DNA of 64,000 nucleotides. Source: Aristolochia californica. Its lineage: Eukaryota; Streptophyta; Magnoliopsida; Piperales; Aristolochiaceae. Positions 24,429 through 35,994 of the stretch are shown in pieces. Location of the stretch: contig JARWKL010000002.1 in NCBI GenBank assembly GCA_029961685.1, positions 27,930,908-27,994,907 on the forward strand, written 5' to 3'. Both the position numbers and the translations under genes were made by a program. A model generated the notes under the pieces. It saw only the letters and a list, made by a program, of their open reading frames with translations, was not told the origin of the DNA and did no database searches. How positions within the stretch are numbered: position 1 is the first letter of the stretch; each line of letters opens with the position of its first letter.

Positions 24429-25818
24429 CATGCTTTAAATGTGGTGGATATGCATGCCAGGAACATGTTGAGGATGCAAGTGGACCTAGTGATCCAAAAA
24501 TTTAAAGGAGTAGAAAAAATCAAAATTCTCAAGTGGATGGATATTTACCAGAGCCAAATAACCCAATTTTTGCCTATCCTTAAAAATCAAAGATACTTTT
24601 TGGAACTATCTCTTTCAGCGTTTGTGCATGTCCATTTTGGATGTTCAAAATTAGTTTTCAGATCCAAACTTGAGTTTTCACTCTCCCATTTTTCTCGTAA
24701 AAAAAAAGATACATGGCATAAAAAAATGAAAATTTTTTAGTTCATGTATGCAAATAAATTTGAAAATTATTTAATGCACTAAAAATGAACTCCAAGGTTT
24801 TGTTATCCATGTTTCGGAAATTCCACTTGTACAACCCCTAATAATAAGTTTTGTGGTATTTTATAGGAAAGGGACTTCTAACTGATCCTAACATGCTTTA
24901 AATGTGGTGGATATACTTGCTAGAAACATGTAGAGGATGCAAGTGGACCATGTGATCCAAAAATTTCAAAGAGTAGAAAAAATCAAATTCTCAAGTGGTT
25001 GGAAATTTACCAGAGCCAAACAACCCACTTTTTGCCTATCCTTAAAAATCATAGATACTTTTTTGAACTATCTCTCTCAGCATTTGGGCATTTCAATTTT
25101 GGTTATTCAAATTTGTTTTCAAATCCAAACTTGAGTTTTCACTCTCCCATTTTTCTCGTAAACAAAAAAGATATAAGGCATAACCAAATGAAAATTTTAG
25201 AGTTCATGTTTGCAAAAAAATTGAAAATTATTTCACGCACTAAAAATGAACTCCAAGGTCTTGTTATCCATGTTTGGGAAATTCCACTAGTACAACCACT
25301 AGTAATAAACTTGGTGGAATTTTATAGGAAAGGGACTTCTAACTGATGCTAACATGCTTTAAATGTGGTGGATATGCATGCGAGAAACATGTTAAGGATG
25401 CAAGTGGACCCAGTGATCCAAAAATTTCTTGGAGTAGAAAAAATCAAATTCTCAAGTGGTTGGATTTTTACTAGAGCCAAACAACCCAGTTTTTGATTAT
25501 CCTTCAAAAAAATCAGAGATACTTTTTGGAACTATCTTTCTCAACATTTGTGCATTTCCATTTTGGATGTTCAAAATTTGTTTTCAGATCCAAACTTGAG
25601 TTTTTACTCTCCCATTTTTCTCGTAAACAAAAAAGATATAAGGCATAACAAAATGAAAATTTTAGAGTTCATGTATGCAAAAGAAATTGAAAAATATTTC
25701 TCGCACTAAAAATGAACTCCGAGGTTTTGCTATCCATGTTTGGGAAATTCCACTAGTACAACCCGTAATAATAAGTTTGAAGGAATTTTATAGGAAACGG
25801 ACCTCTAATTGATCCTAA
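24429..25818 (+). repeat. HOR trimer copy 3 (A-B-F)
   Basis: Starts: 24429 A, 24892 B, 25353 F/G hybrid; unit length 1390 bp. The third monomer begins like F (CATGTTAAGGATGC, CTTCAAAAAAATCAGAG) but ends like G (CCCGTAATAATAAGTTTG), so it has an internal switch. It leads directly into the first full heptamer at 25819. Confidence 0.74.
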
Positions 25819-28800
25819 CATGCTTTAAATGTGGTGGATATGCGTGCCAGGAACATGTTGAGGATGCAAGTGGATCTAGTGATCCAAACATTTAAAGCAG
25901 TAGAAAAAATCAAAATGCTCAATTGGATGGATATTTACTAGAGCCAAACAACCCACTTTTTGCCTATCCTTAAAAATCAAAGATACTTTTTGGAACTATC
26001 TCTCTCAGCGTTTGTGCATGTCCATTTTGGATGTTCAAAATTAGTTTTCAGATCCAAACTTGGGTTTTCACTCTCCCAATTTTCTCGTAAAAAAAAAGAT
26101 ACATGGCATAAAAAAATGAAATTTTTTTAATTCATGTATGCAAATAAATTTGAAAATTATTTAACGCACTAAAAATGAACTCCAAGGTTTTGTTATCCAT
26201 GTTTCAGAAATTCCACTTGTACAACCCCTAATAATAAGTTTGGTGGTATTTTATAGGAAAGGGACTTCTAACTGATCCTAACATGCTATAAATGTGGTGG
26301 ATATATTTTCTAGAAACATGTAGAGGATGCAAGTGGACCATGTGATCCAAAAATTTCAAAGAGTAGAAAAAATCAAATTCTCAAGTGGTTGGATATTTAC
26401 CAGAGCCAAACAACCCACTTTTTGCCTATCCTTAAAAACCATAGATACTTTTTTGAACTATCTCTCTCAGCATTTGGGCATTTCAATTTTGGATATTCAA
26501 ATTTGTTTTCAAATCCAAACTTGAGTTTCCACTCTCCCATTTTTCTCGTAAACAAAAAAGATATATGGCATAACAAAATGAAAATTTTAGAGTCCATGTA
26601 TGCAAAAAAAATTGAAAATTATTTCACGCACTAAAACTGAACTCAAAGGTTTTGTTATCCATGTTTTGGAAATTCCACTAGTACAATCACTAATAATAAG
26701 CTTGGTGGAATTTTATAGGAAAAGGGACTTCTTAAAGATCCTAACATGCTTTAAATATGGTGGATATGCATGCCAGAAACATGTTGAGGATGCATGTGGA
26801 CCTAGTGATCCCAAAATTTCAAGGAGTTGAAAAAATCAAATTCTCAAGTGGTTGGATATTTACCGGTGCCAAACAACGCACTTTTTGCCTATCGTTAAAA
26901 ATCCCAGATACTTTTTGGAACTATCTCTCTCAGGATTTGTGCGTTCCCATTTTGGATGTTCAAAATTTGTTTTCGGATCCAAACTTGAGTTTTTACTCTC
27001 CCATTTTTCTCGTAAACTAAAAAGATATAAGGCATAACAAAATGAAAATTTTAGAGTTCATGTATGCAAAAAAATTTGAAAATTATTTCACGCACGAAAA
27101 ATGAACTCCAAGGATTTGTTATCCATGTTTGGGAAATTCCACTAGTACTAACTCTAGTAATAAGCTTGGTGGAATTTTACAGGCAAGGGACTTCTAACTG
27201 ATCCTAACATGCTTTAAATGTGATGGATATGTGTGCCAGGAACATGTAGAGGATGCAAGTGGACCTAGTGATCCAAAAATTTCAAGCAGTAGAAAAAATT
27301 AAATTCTCAAGTGGTTGGATATTTACCAAAGCCAAACAACCCACTTTTTGCTTATCCTTAAAAATCACAGATACTTTTTGGAACTATCTCTCTCAGGATT
27401 TGTGGATTCTCATTTTGGATGTTCAAAATTTGTTTTCAGATCCAAACTTGAGTTTTCACTCTCCTATTTTTCTCGTAAACAAAAAAGATATAAGGGATAA
27501 CAAAATGAAAAATTAGAGTTCATGTATGCAAAAAAAATTGAAAATTCTTTCACGCACTAAAAATGAACTCCAAGGTTTTGTTATCAAAGTTTTGGAAATT
27601 CCACTAGTAGCACCCCTAATTATAAGCTTGGTGGAATTTTATAGGAAAGGGACTTCTAACTGATCCTAACATGCTTAAAATGTGGTGGATATGCATGCCA
27701 GAAACATGTAGAGGATGCCAGTGGACCAACTGATCAAAAATTTTCAAGAAGTAGAAAAAATCAAATTCTCAAGTGGATGGATATATACCAGAGCCAAACA
27801 ACCCATTTTTTGCCTATCCTTAAAAATTACAGATACTTTTTGGAACTATCTCTCACAGCATTTGTGCATTCCCATTTTGGATGTTCAAAATTTGTTTTCA
27901 AATCCAAACTTGAGTTTTCACTCTCCCATTTTTCTCTTAAACAAAAAAGATAAAAGGCATAACCAAATGTAAATTTTAGAGTTCATGTATGCAAAAAAAA
28001 TTGAAAATTATTTCACGCACTAAAAATGCACTCCAAGTTTTTGTTATCCATGTTTGGGAAATTCCACTAGTACAACCCCTAATAATAAGCTTGGCGGAAT
28101 TTTATAGGAAATGGACTTCTAACTGATCCAAACATGCTTTCAAAGTGGTGGATATCATGCCAGAAACATGTTAAGGATGCAAGTGGACCTAGTGATCCAA
28201 AAATTTCTAGGAGTAGAAAAAATCAAATTCTCAACTAGTTGGATATTTACCAGAGCCAAACAACCCACTTTTTGCCTATCCTTCAAAAAAATCAGAGATA
28301 CTTTTTGGAACTATCTCTCTTAGCATTTGTGCGTTTCCATTTTGGATGTTCAAAATTTGTTTTCAGATCCAAACTTGATTTTTTACGCTCCCATTTTTCT
28401 AGTAAACAAAAAATATATAAGGCATAACAAAATGAATATTTTAGAGTTCATGTATCCAAAAAAAATTGAAAATTATTTCACGCACTAAAAATGAACTCGA
28501 AGTTTTTCTTATCCATGTTTGGGAAATTGCACTAGTACAACCCCTAATAATAAGCTTGGTGAAATTTTATAGGAAAGGCACTTCTAACTGATCCTAACAT
28601 GCTTTAAATGTGGTGGATATGCATGCCAGAAACATGTTGAGGATGCAAGTGGACCTAGTGATGCAAAAATTTCTTGGAGTAGAAAAAATCAAATTCTCAA
28701 GTGGTTGGATATTTCCAGAGCCAAACAACCCACTTTTTGCATGTCCTTAAAAATCACAGATACTTTTTGGAACTATCTCTCTCAGCATCTGTGCATTTAA

Positions 28801-29059
28801 ATTTTGGGTGTTCAAAATTTGTTTTCAAATCCAAACTTGAGTTTTAACTCTCCCATTTTTCTCGTAAACAAAAAAGATATAGGGCATAACAAAATGAAAA
28901 TTTAAGAGTTCATGAATGAAAAAAAATTTGAAAATTATTTCATGCACTAAAAATGAACTCCAAGGTTTTGCTATCCATGTTTGGGAAATTCCACTAGTAC
29001 AACCCGTAATAATAAGTTTGGTGGAATTTTATAGGTAACGGACCTCTAACTGATCCTAA
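25819..29059 (+). repeat. HOR heptamer copy 1 (A-B-C-D-E-F-G)
   Basis: Starts: 25819 A, 26282 B, 26745 C, 27208 D, 27670 E, 28133 F, 28598 G; unit length 3241 bp. Diagnostics: A TTTAAAGCAGTAG and CAAAATGCTCAATTGGATGG; B TTGGGCATTTCAATTTTGG; C ACCGGTGCCAAACAACGC and GGATTTGTGCGTTCCC; D AATGTGATGGATATGTGTG; E GTGGACCAACTGATC and GATATATACC; F TTTCAAAGTGGTGGATATC, missing two bases of GGATATGCATGCC; G GATGCAAAAATTTCTTGG and CCCGTAATAATAAG. All seven recur in the same order in the next 3.24 kb. Confidence 0.86.
26600..26830 (+). other. Open frame crossing a monomer junction into frame b
   Basis: In the C-type boundary GGACTTCTTAAAGATCC the stop codon usually present in CTTCTAACTG is absent, so a frame from the 3' part of one monomer (FVIHVLEIPLVQ...EFYRK) continues into ILTCFKYGGYACQKH of the next. 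It ends at the TGA in GGAGTTGAAAA. This copy shows that the two parts lie in one frame once a single stop is removed. I treat it as sequence evidence about monomer structure, not as a gene. Confidence 0.25.
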
Positions 29060-32000
29060 CATGCTTTAAATGTGGTGGATATGCATGCCAGGAACTTGTT
29101 GAGGATGCAAGGGGACCTAATGATCCAAACATTTAAAGGAGTAGAAAAAATTAAAATTCTCAATTGGATGGATATTTACCAGAGCCAAACAACCCAATTT
29201 TTGCCTATCCTTAAAAATCAAAAATACTTTTTGGACCTATCTCTCTCAGCGTTTGTGCATGTCCATTTTGGATGTTCAAAATTAGTTTTCAGATCCAAAC
29301 TTGAGTTTTCACTCTCCCATTTTTCTCGTAAAAAAAAACGATACAGGGCTTAAAAAAATGAAAATTTTTTAGTTCATGTATGCAATTAAATTTGAAAATT
29401 ATTTAACGCACTAAAAATGAATTCCAAGGTTTTGTTATCCATGTTTCGGAAATTCCACTTGTACAACCCCTAATAATAAGCTTGGTGGTATTTTGTTGGA
29501 AAGGGACTTCTAACTGATCCTAACATGCTTTAAATGTGGTGGATATACTTGCTAGAAACATGTAGAGCATGCAAGTGGACCATGTGATCCAAAAATTTCA
29601 AAGAGTAGAAAAAATCAAATTCTCAAGTGGTTGGATATTTACCAGAGCCAAACAACCCACTTTTTGCCTATCCTTAAAAATCATAGATACTTTTTTGAAC
29701 TATCTCTCTCAGCATTTGGGCATTTCAATTTTGGATATTCAAATTTTTTTTCAAATTCATACTTGAGTTTTCACACTCCCATTTTTCTCCTACACAAAAA
29801 AGATATAAGGCATAACAAAATGAAAATTTTAGAGTCCATGTATGCAAAAAAAAAATGAAAATTATTTCATGCACTAAAAATGAACTCCAAGGTTTTGTTA
29901 TCCATGTTTCGGAAATTCCACTAGTACAACCACTAATAATAAGCTTGGTGGAATTTTATAGGAAAAGGGACTTCTAAAAGATCCTAACATGCTTTAAATG
30001 TGGTGGATATGCATGCCAAAAACATGTTGAGGATGCATGTGGACCTAGTGATCCCAAAATTTCAAGTAGTTGAAAAAATCAAATTCTCAAGTGCTTGGAT
30101 ATTTACCGGTGCCAAACAACACACTTTTATCCTATCGTTAAAAATCACAAATACTTTTTGGAACTATCTCCCTCAGGATTTGTGCATTCCCATTTTGGAT
30201 GTTCTAAATATGTTTTCGGATCCAAACTTGAGTTTTTACTCTCCCATATTTCTTGTAAACTAAAAAGATATATGGCATAACAAAATGAAAATTTTAGAGT
30301 TCATGTATGCAAAAAAATTTGAAAATTATTTCACGCACTAAAAATGAACTCCAAGGATTTGTTATCCATGTTCGGGAAATTTCACTAGTACTAACCCTAA
30401 TAATAAGCTTGGTGGAATTTTACAGGAAAGGGACTTCTAACTGATCCTAACATGCTTTAAATGTGATGGATATGCGTGCCAGGAACATGTAGAGGATGCA
30501 AGTGGACCTAGTGATCCAAAAATTTCAAGCAGTAGAAAAAACTAAATTCTCAAGTGGTTGGATATTTATTAAAGCCAAACAACCCACTTTTTGCCTATCC
30601 TTAAAAATCACAGATATATTTTGGAACTATCTCTCTCAGCATTTGTGGATTCCCATTTTGGATTTTCAAAATTTGTTTTCAGATCCAAACTTGAGTTTTC
30701 ACACTCCTAATTTTCACGTAAACAAAAAAGATATAAGCAATAACATAATGAAAATTTTAGAGTTCATGTATGCAAAAAAATTTGAAAATTATTTCACACA
30801 CTAAAAATGAACTCATAGGTTTTGTTATCAAAGTTTTGGAAATTCCACTGGTAGCACCCCTAATAATAAGCTTGGTGGAATTTTATAGGAAAGGGACTTC
30901 TAACTGATCCTAACATGCTTTAAATGTGGTGGATATGCATGCCAGAAACATGTAGAGGATGCAAGTGGACCAACTGATCAAAAATTTTCAAGCAGTGAAA
31001 AAATCAAATTCTCAACTGGTTGGATATATACCCGAGCCAAACAACCCATTTTTTGCCTATCCTTAAAAATTATAGATACTTTTTGGAACAATCTCTCTCA
31101 GCATTTGTGCATTCCCATTTTGGATGTTCAAAATTTGTTTTCAAATCCAAACTTGTGTTTTCACTCTCCCTTTTTTCTCGTAAACAAAAAAGATATAAGG
31201 CATAACCAAATGAAAATTTTAGAGTTCATGTATGCAAAAAAATTTGAAAATTATTTCACGCACTAAAAATGAACTCCATGTTTTTGTTATCCATGTTTGG
31301 GAAATTCCACTAGTACAACCCCTAATACTAAGCTTGGCGGAATTTTATAGGAAATGGACTTCTAACTGATCCTAACATGCTTTCAAAGGGGTGGATATCA
31401 TGCCAGAAACATGTTAAGGATGCAAGTGGACCTAGTGATCCAAAAATTTCTAGGAGTTGAAAAAATCAAATTCTCAACTGGTTGGATATTTACCAGAGCC
31501 AAACAACCCACTTTTTGCCTATCCTTCAGAAAAATCAGAGATACTTTCTGGAACTATCTCTCTTAGCATATGTGCATTTCCATTTTGGATGTTCAAAATT
31601 TGTTTTCAGATCCAAACTTGACTTTTTACTCTCCCATTTTTCTAGTAAACTAAAAAGATATAAGGCATAACAAAATGAAAATTTTAGAGTTCATGTATCC
31701 AAAAACAATTGAAAATTATTTCACGCACTAAAAATGAACACGAAGTTTTCCTTATCCATGTTTGGGAAATTCCACTAGTACAACCCCTAATAATAAGCTT
31801 GGTGGAATTTTATAGGAAAGGGACTTCTAACTGATCCTAACATGCTTTAAATGTGGTGGATATGCATGCCACAAACATGTTGAGGATCCAAGTGGACCTA
31901 GTGATGCAAAAATTTCTTGGAGTAGAAAAAATCAAATTCTCGAGTGGTTGGATATTTACCACAGCCAAACAAGCCACTTTTTGCCTGTCCTTAAAAATCA

Positions 32001-32303
32001 CAGATACTTTTTGGAACTATCTCTCTCAGCATTTGTGCATTCCCATTTTGGATGTTCAAAATTTGTTCTCAAATCCAAACTTGAGTTTTAACTCTCCCAT
32101 TTTTCTCGTAAACAAAAAATATATAAGGCATAACAAAATGAAAATTTAAGAGTTCATGAATGAAAAAAAATTTGAAATTTATTTCATGAACTAAATATGA
32201 ACTCCAAGGTTTTACTATCCATGTATTGGAAATTCCAGTAGTACAACCCATAATAATAAGTTTGGTGGAAATTTATAGGAAACGGACCTGTAACTGATCC
32301 TAA
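29060..32303 (+). repeat. HOR heptamer copy 2 (A-B-C-D-E-F-G)
   Basis: Starts: 29060 A, 29524 B, 29988 C, 30451 D, 30914 E, 31376 F, 31841 G; unit length 3244 bp. Every monomer is closest by eye to the monomer seven places upstream and seven places downstream rather than to its neighbours. Shared private features with copy 1 include GATCCCAAAATTTCAAG in C, TATCAAAGTTTTGG at the end of D, TTTCTAGTAAAC in F, and GAAAATTTAAGAGTTCATG in G. Confidence 0.87.
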
Positions 32304-35300
32304 CATTCTTTAAATGTGGTGGATATGCATGACAGGAACATGTTGAGGATGCTAGTGGACCTAGTGATCCAAACATTTAAAGGAGTAGAAAAAATCAAAA
32401 TTCTCAATTGGATGGATATTTACCAGAGCCAAACAACCCACTTTTTGCCTATCCTTAAAAATCAAAGATACTTTTTGGACCTATCTCTCGCAGCATTTGT
32501 GCATGTCCATTTTGGATGTTCAAAATTAGTTTTCAGATCCAAACTTGAGTTTTCACTCTCCCATTTTTCTCATAAAAAAAAAAGATACTTGGCATAAAAA
32601 AATGAAATTTTTTTAGTTCATGTGTGCAAAAATTTGAAAATTATTTAACGCACTAAAAATGAATTCCAAGGTTTTGTTATCCATGTTTCGGAAATTCCAT
32701 CTGTACAACCCCTAAAAATAAGCTTGGTGGTATTTTGTAGGAAAGGGACTTCTAATTGATCCTAACATGCTTTAAATGTGGTGGATATACTTGCTAGAAA
32801 CATGTAGAGGATGCAAGTGGACCATGTGATCCAAAAATTTCAAAGAGTAGAAAAAATCAAATTCTCAAGTGGTTGCATATTTACCAGAGCCAAACAACCC
32901 ACTTTTTGCCTATCCTTAAAAATCATAGATATTTTTATGAACTATCTCTCTCAGCATTTGGGAATTTCAATTTGGGATATTCAAATTTGTTTCCAAATCC
33001 AAACTTGAGTTTTCACTCTCCCATTTTTCTCTTAAACAAATAAGTTATTAGGCATAACAAAATGAAAATTTTGGAGTCCATGTATGCAAAAAAAAATTGA
33101 AAATTATTTCACACACTAAAAATGAACTCCAAGGTTTTGTTATCCATGTTCCGGAAATTCCTCTAGTACAACCACTAATAATAAGCTTGGTGGAATTTTA
33201 TAGGAAAAGGGACGTCTAAAAGATCCTAACATGCTTTAAATGTGGTGGATATGCATGCCAGAAACTTGTTGAGGATGCTTGTGGACCTAGTGATCCAAAA
33301 ATTTCAAGGGGTTGAAAAAATCAAATTCTCAAGTGGTTGGATATTTACCGGTGCCAAACAACGCACTTTTTTCCTATCCATAAAAATCACAGATACTTTT
33401 TGGAACTATCTCTCTCAACATTTGTGCATTCCAATTTTGGATGTTCAAAATTTTTTTTCGGATCCAAACTTGAGTTTTGACACTTCCATTTTATTCGTAA
33501 ACTAAAAAGTCATAAGGCATAACAAAATGAAAATTTTAGAGTTCATGTATGCAAAAAAATTTGAAAATTATTTCATGCACTAAAAATGAACTCCATGGAT
33601 TTGTTATCCATGTTTGGGAAATTCCACTAGTACTACCCCTAATAATAAGCTTGTTGGAATTTTACAGGAAAGGGACTTCTAACTGATCCTAACATGCTTT
33701 AAATGTGATGGATAAGCGTGCCAGGAACATGTAGAGGATGCAAGTGGACCTAGTGATCCAAAAATTTCAAGCAGTAGAAAAAATTAAATTCTCAAGTGGT
33801 TTGATATTTACCAAAGCCAAACAACCCACTTTTTGCCTATCCTTAAAAATCACAGATACTTTTTGGAACTATCTCTCTCAACATTTGCGGATTCCCATTT
33901 TGGATGTTCAAAATTTGTTTTCAGATCCAAACTTCAGTTTTCATTCTTCTATTTTTCTCGTAAACAAAAAAGATATAAGGCATAACGAAATGAAAATTTT
34001 AGAGTTCATGTATGCAAAAAAATTTGAAAATTATTTCACGCACTGAAAATGAACTCCAAGGTTTTGTTATCCATGTTTAGGAAATTCCACTAGAAGCACC
34101 CCTAATAATAAGCTTGGAGGAATTTTATAGAAAAGAGACTTCTAACTGATCCTAACATGCTTTAAATGTGGTGGATATGCATGCCAGAAACATGTAGAGC
34201 ATGCAAGTGGACCAACTGATCAAAAATTTTCAAGCAGTAGAAAAAATCAAATTCTCAAGTGGTTGGATATATACCAGATCCAGACAACCCACTTTTTACC
34301 TATCCTTAAAAATTACAGATACTTTTTGGAACTAACCCTCTCAGCATTTGTGCATTCCCATTTTGGATGTTCAAAATTTGTTTTCAAATCAAAACTTGAG
34401 TTTTCACTCTCCCATTTTTCTCGTAAACAAAAAAGATATAAGGCATAACCAAATGAAAATTTTAGAGTTCATGTATGCAAAAAAAATGATAATTATTTAA
34501 CGCACTAAAAATGAACTCCAAGTTTTTGTTATCCATGTTTGGGAAATTCCACTAGTACAACCCCTAATAATAAGCTTAGCGGAATTTAATAGGAAATGGA
34601 CTTCTAACTGATCCTAAAATGCTTTAAATTTGGTTGATATCATGCCAGAAACATGTTAAGGATGCAAGTGGACCTAGTGATCCAAAAATTTCTAGGAGTA
34701 GAAAAAACAAATTCTCAACTGGTTGGATATTTACCAGAGCCAAACAACCCACTTTTTGCCTATCCTTCAAAAAATCAGAGGTACTTTTCTGAACTATCTC
34801 TCTCAGCATTTGTGCATTTCCTTTTTGGATGATCAAAATTTGTTTTCAGATCCAAACTTGACTTTTTACTCTTCCATTTTTCTAGTAAACAAAAAAGATA
34901 TAAGGCATAACAAAATGAAAATTTTAGAGTTCATGAATGCAAAAGAAATTGAAAATTAGTTCACGCTCTAAAAATGAACTCCAAGTTTTCGTTATCCATG
35001 TTTGGGAAATTCCACTAGTACAACCTCTAATAATAAGGTTGGTGGAATTTTATAGGAAAGGGACTTCTAACATATCCTAACATGCTTTAAATGTGGTGGA
35101 TATGCATGCCAGAAACATGTTGAGGATGCAAGTGGACAAACTGATAAAAAATTTTCAAGCAGTAGAAATAATCAAATTCTCAAGTGGTTGGATATATACC
35201 AGAGCCAAACAACCGACTTTTAACCCCTCCAAAAAATTACAGATACTTTTTGGAACTATCTCTCTCAGCATTTGTGCCTTCCCATTTTGGATGTTCAAAA

Positions 35301-35994
35301 TTTGTTTTCAGATCCAAACTTGAGTTTTCACTCTCCCATTTTTCTCGTAAACAAAAATGATATAAGGGATAACCGAACGAAAATTTTAGAGTTCATGTAT
35401 GCAAAAAATATTGAAAATTAAAAAATGAACTCCAAGTTTTTGTTATCCTTGTTTCAGTTATTCCACTAGTACAACCCCTAATAATAAGCTTGGAGGAATT
35501 TTAGAGGAAAGGGACTTCTAACTGCTCCTAACATGCTTTAAATGTGGTGGATATGCATGCCAGAAAGATGTTGAGGATGCAAGTGGACCTAGTGATCAAA
35601 AAATTTCTGGTATTAGAAAAAATCAAATTCTCAAGTGGTTAGATATTTACCAGAGCCAAATAACCCACTTTTTGCCTGTCCTTAAAAATAAGAGATACTT
35701 TTTGGAACTATCTCTCTCAGCATTTGTGCATTGCCTTTTTGGATGTTAAAAATTTGTTTTCAAATCCAAACTTGAGTTTTCACTCTCCCATTTTTCTCAT
35801 AAACAAAAAAGATATAAGGCATAACAAAATGAAAATTTTAGAGTTCATGTATGAAAAAAAATTTGAAAATTATTTGATGCACTAAAAATGAACTCCAACG
35901 TTTTGCTATCCAAGTCTGGGAAATTTCACTAGTACAACCCCTAATAATAAGCTTGGTGGAATTTTATAGGAAAGGGACTTCTAACTGATCCTAA
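32304..35994 (+). repeat. HOR heptamer copy 3 with one extra E-like monomer (A-B-C-D-E-F-E'-G')
   Basis: Starts: 32304 A, 32766 B, 33230 C, 33693 D, 34156 E, 34618 F, 35081 E', 35532 G'; total 3691 bp. The first six follow the two preceding heptamers exactly. An E-like monomer (GGACAAACTGATAAAAAATT, GATATATACC) then intervenes, and it carries an 11-bp deletion near 35419. G' at 35532 is more divergent (TTTCTGGTATTAGAAAAAATC) but keeps CCTGTCCTTAAAAAT. This is where the regular heptamer starts to break down. Confidence 0.8.
35412..35424 (+). other. 11-bp deletion in an E-like monomer
   Basis: TTGAAAATTA is followed directly by AAAAATGAACTCC, so TTTCACGCACT, which holds one of the two consensus CpG sites, is lost. 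Confidence 0.85.
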
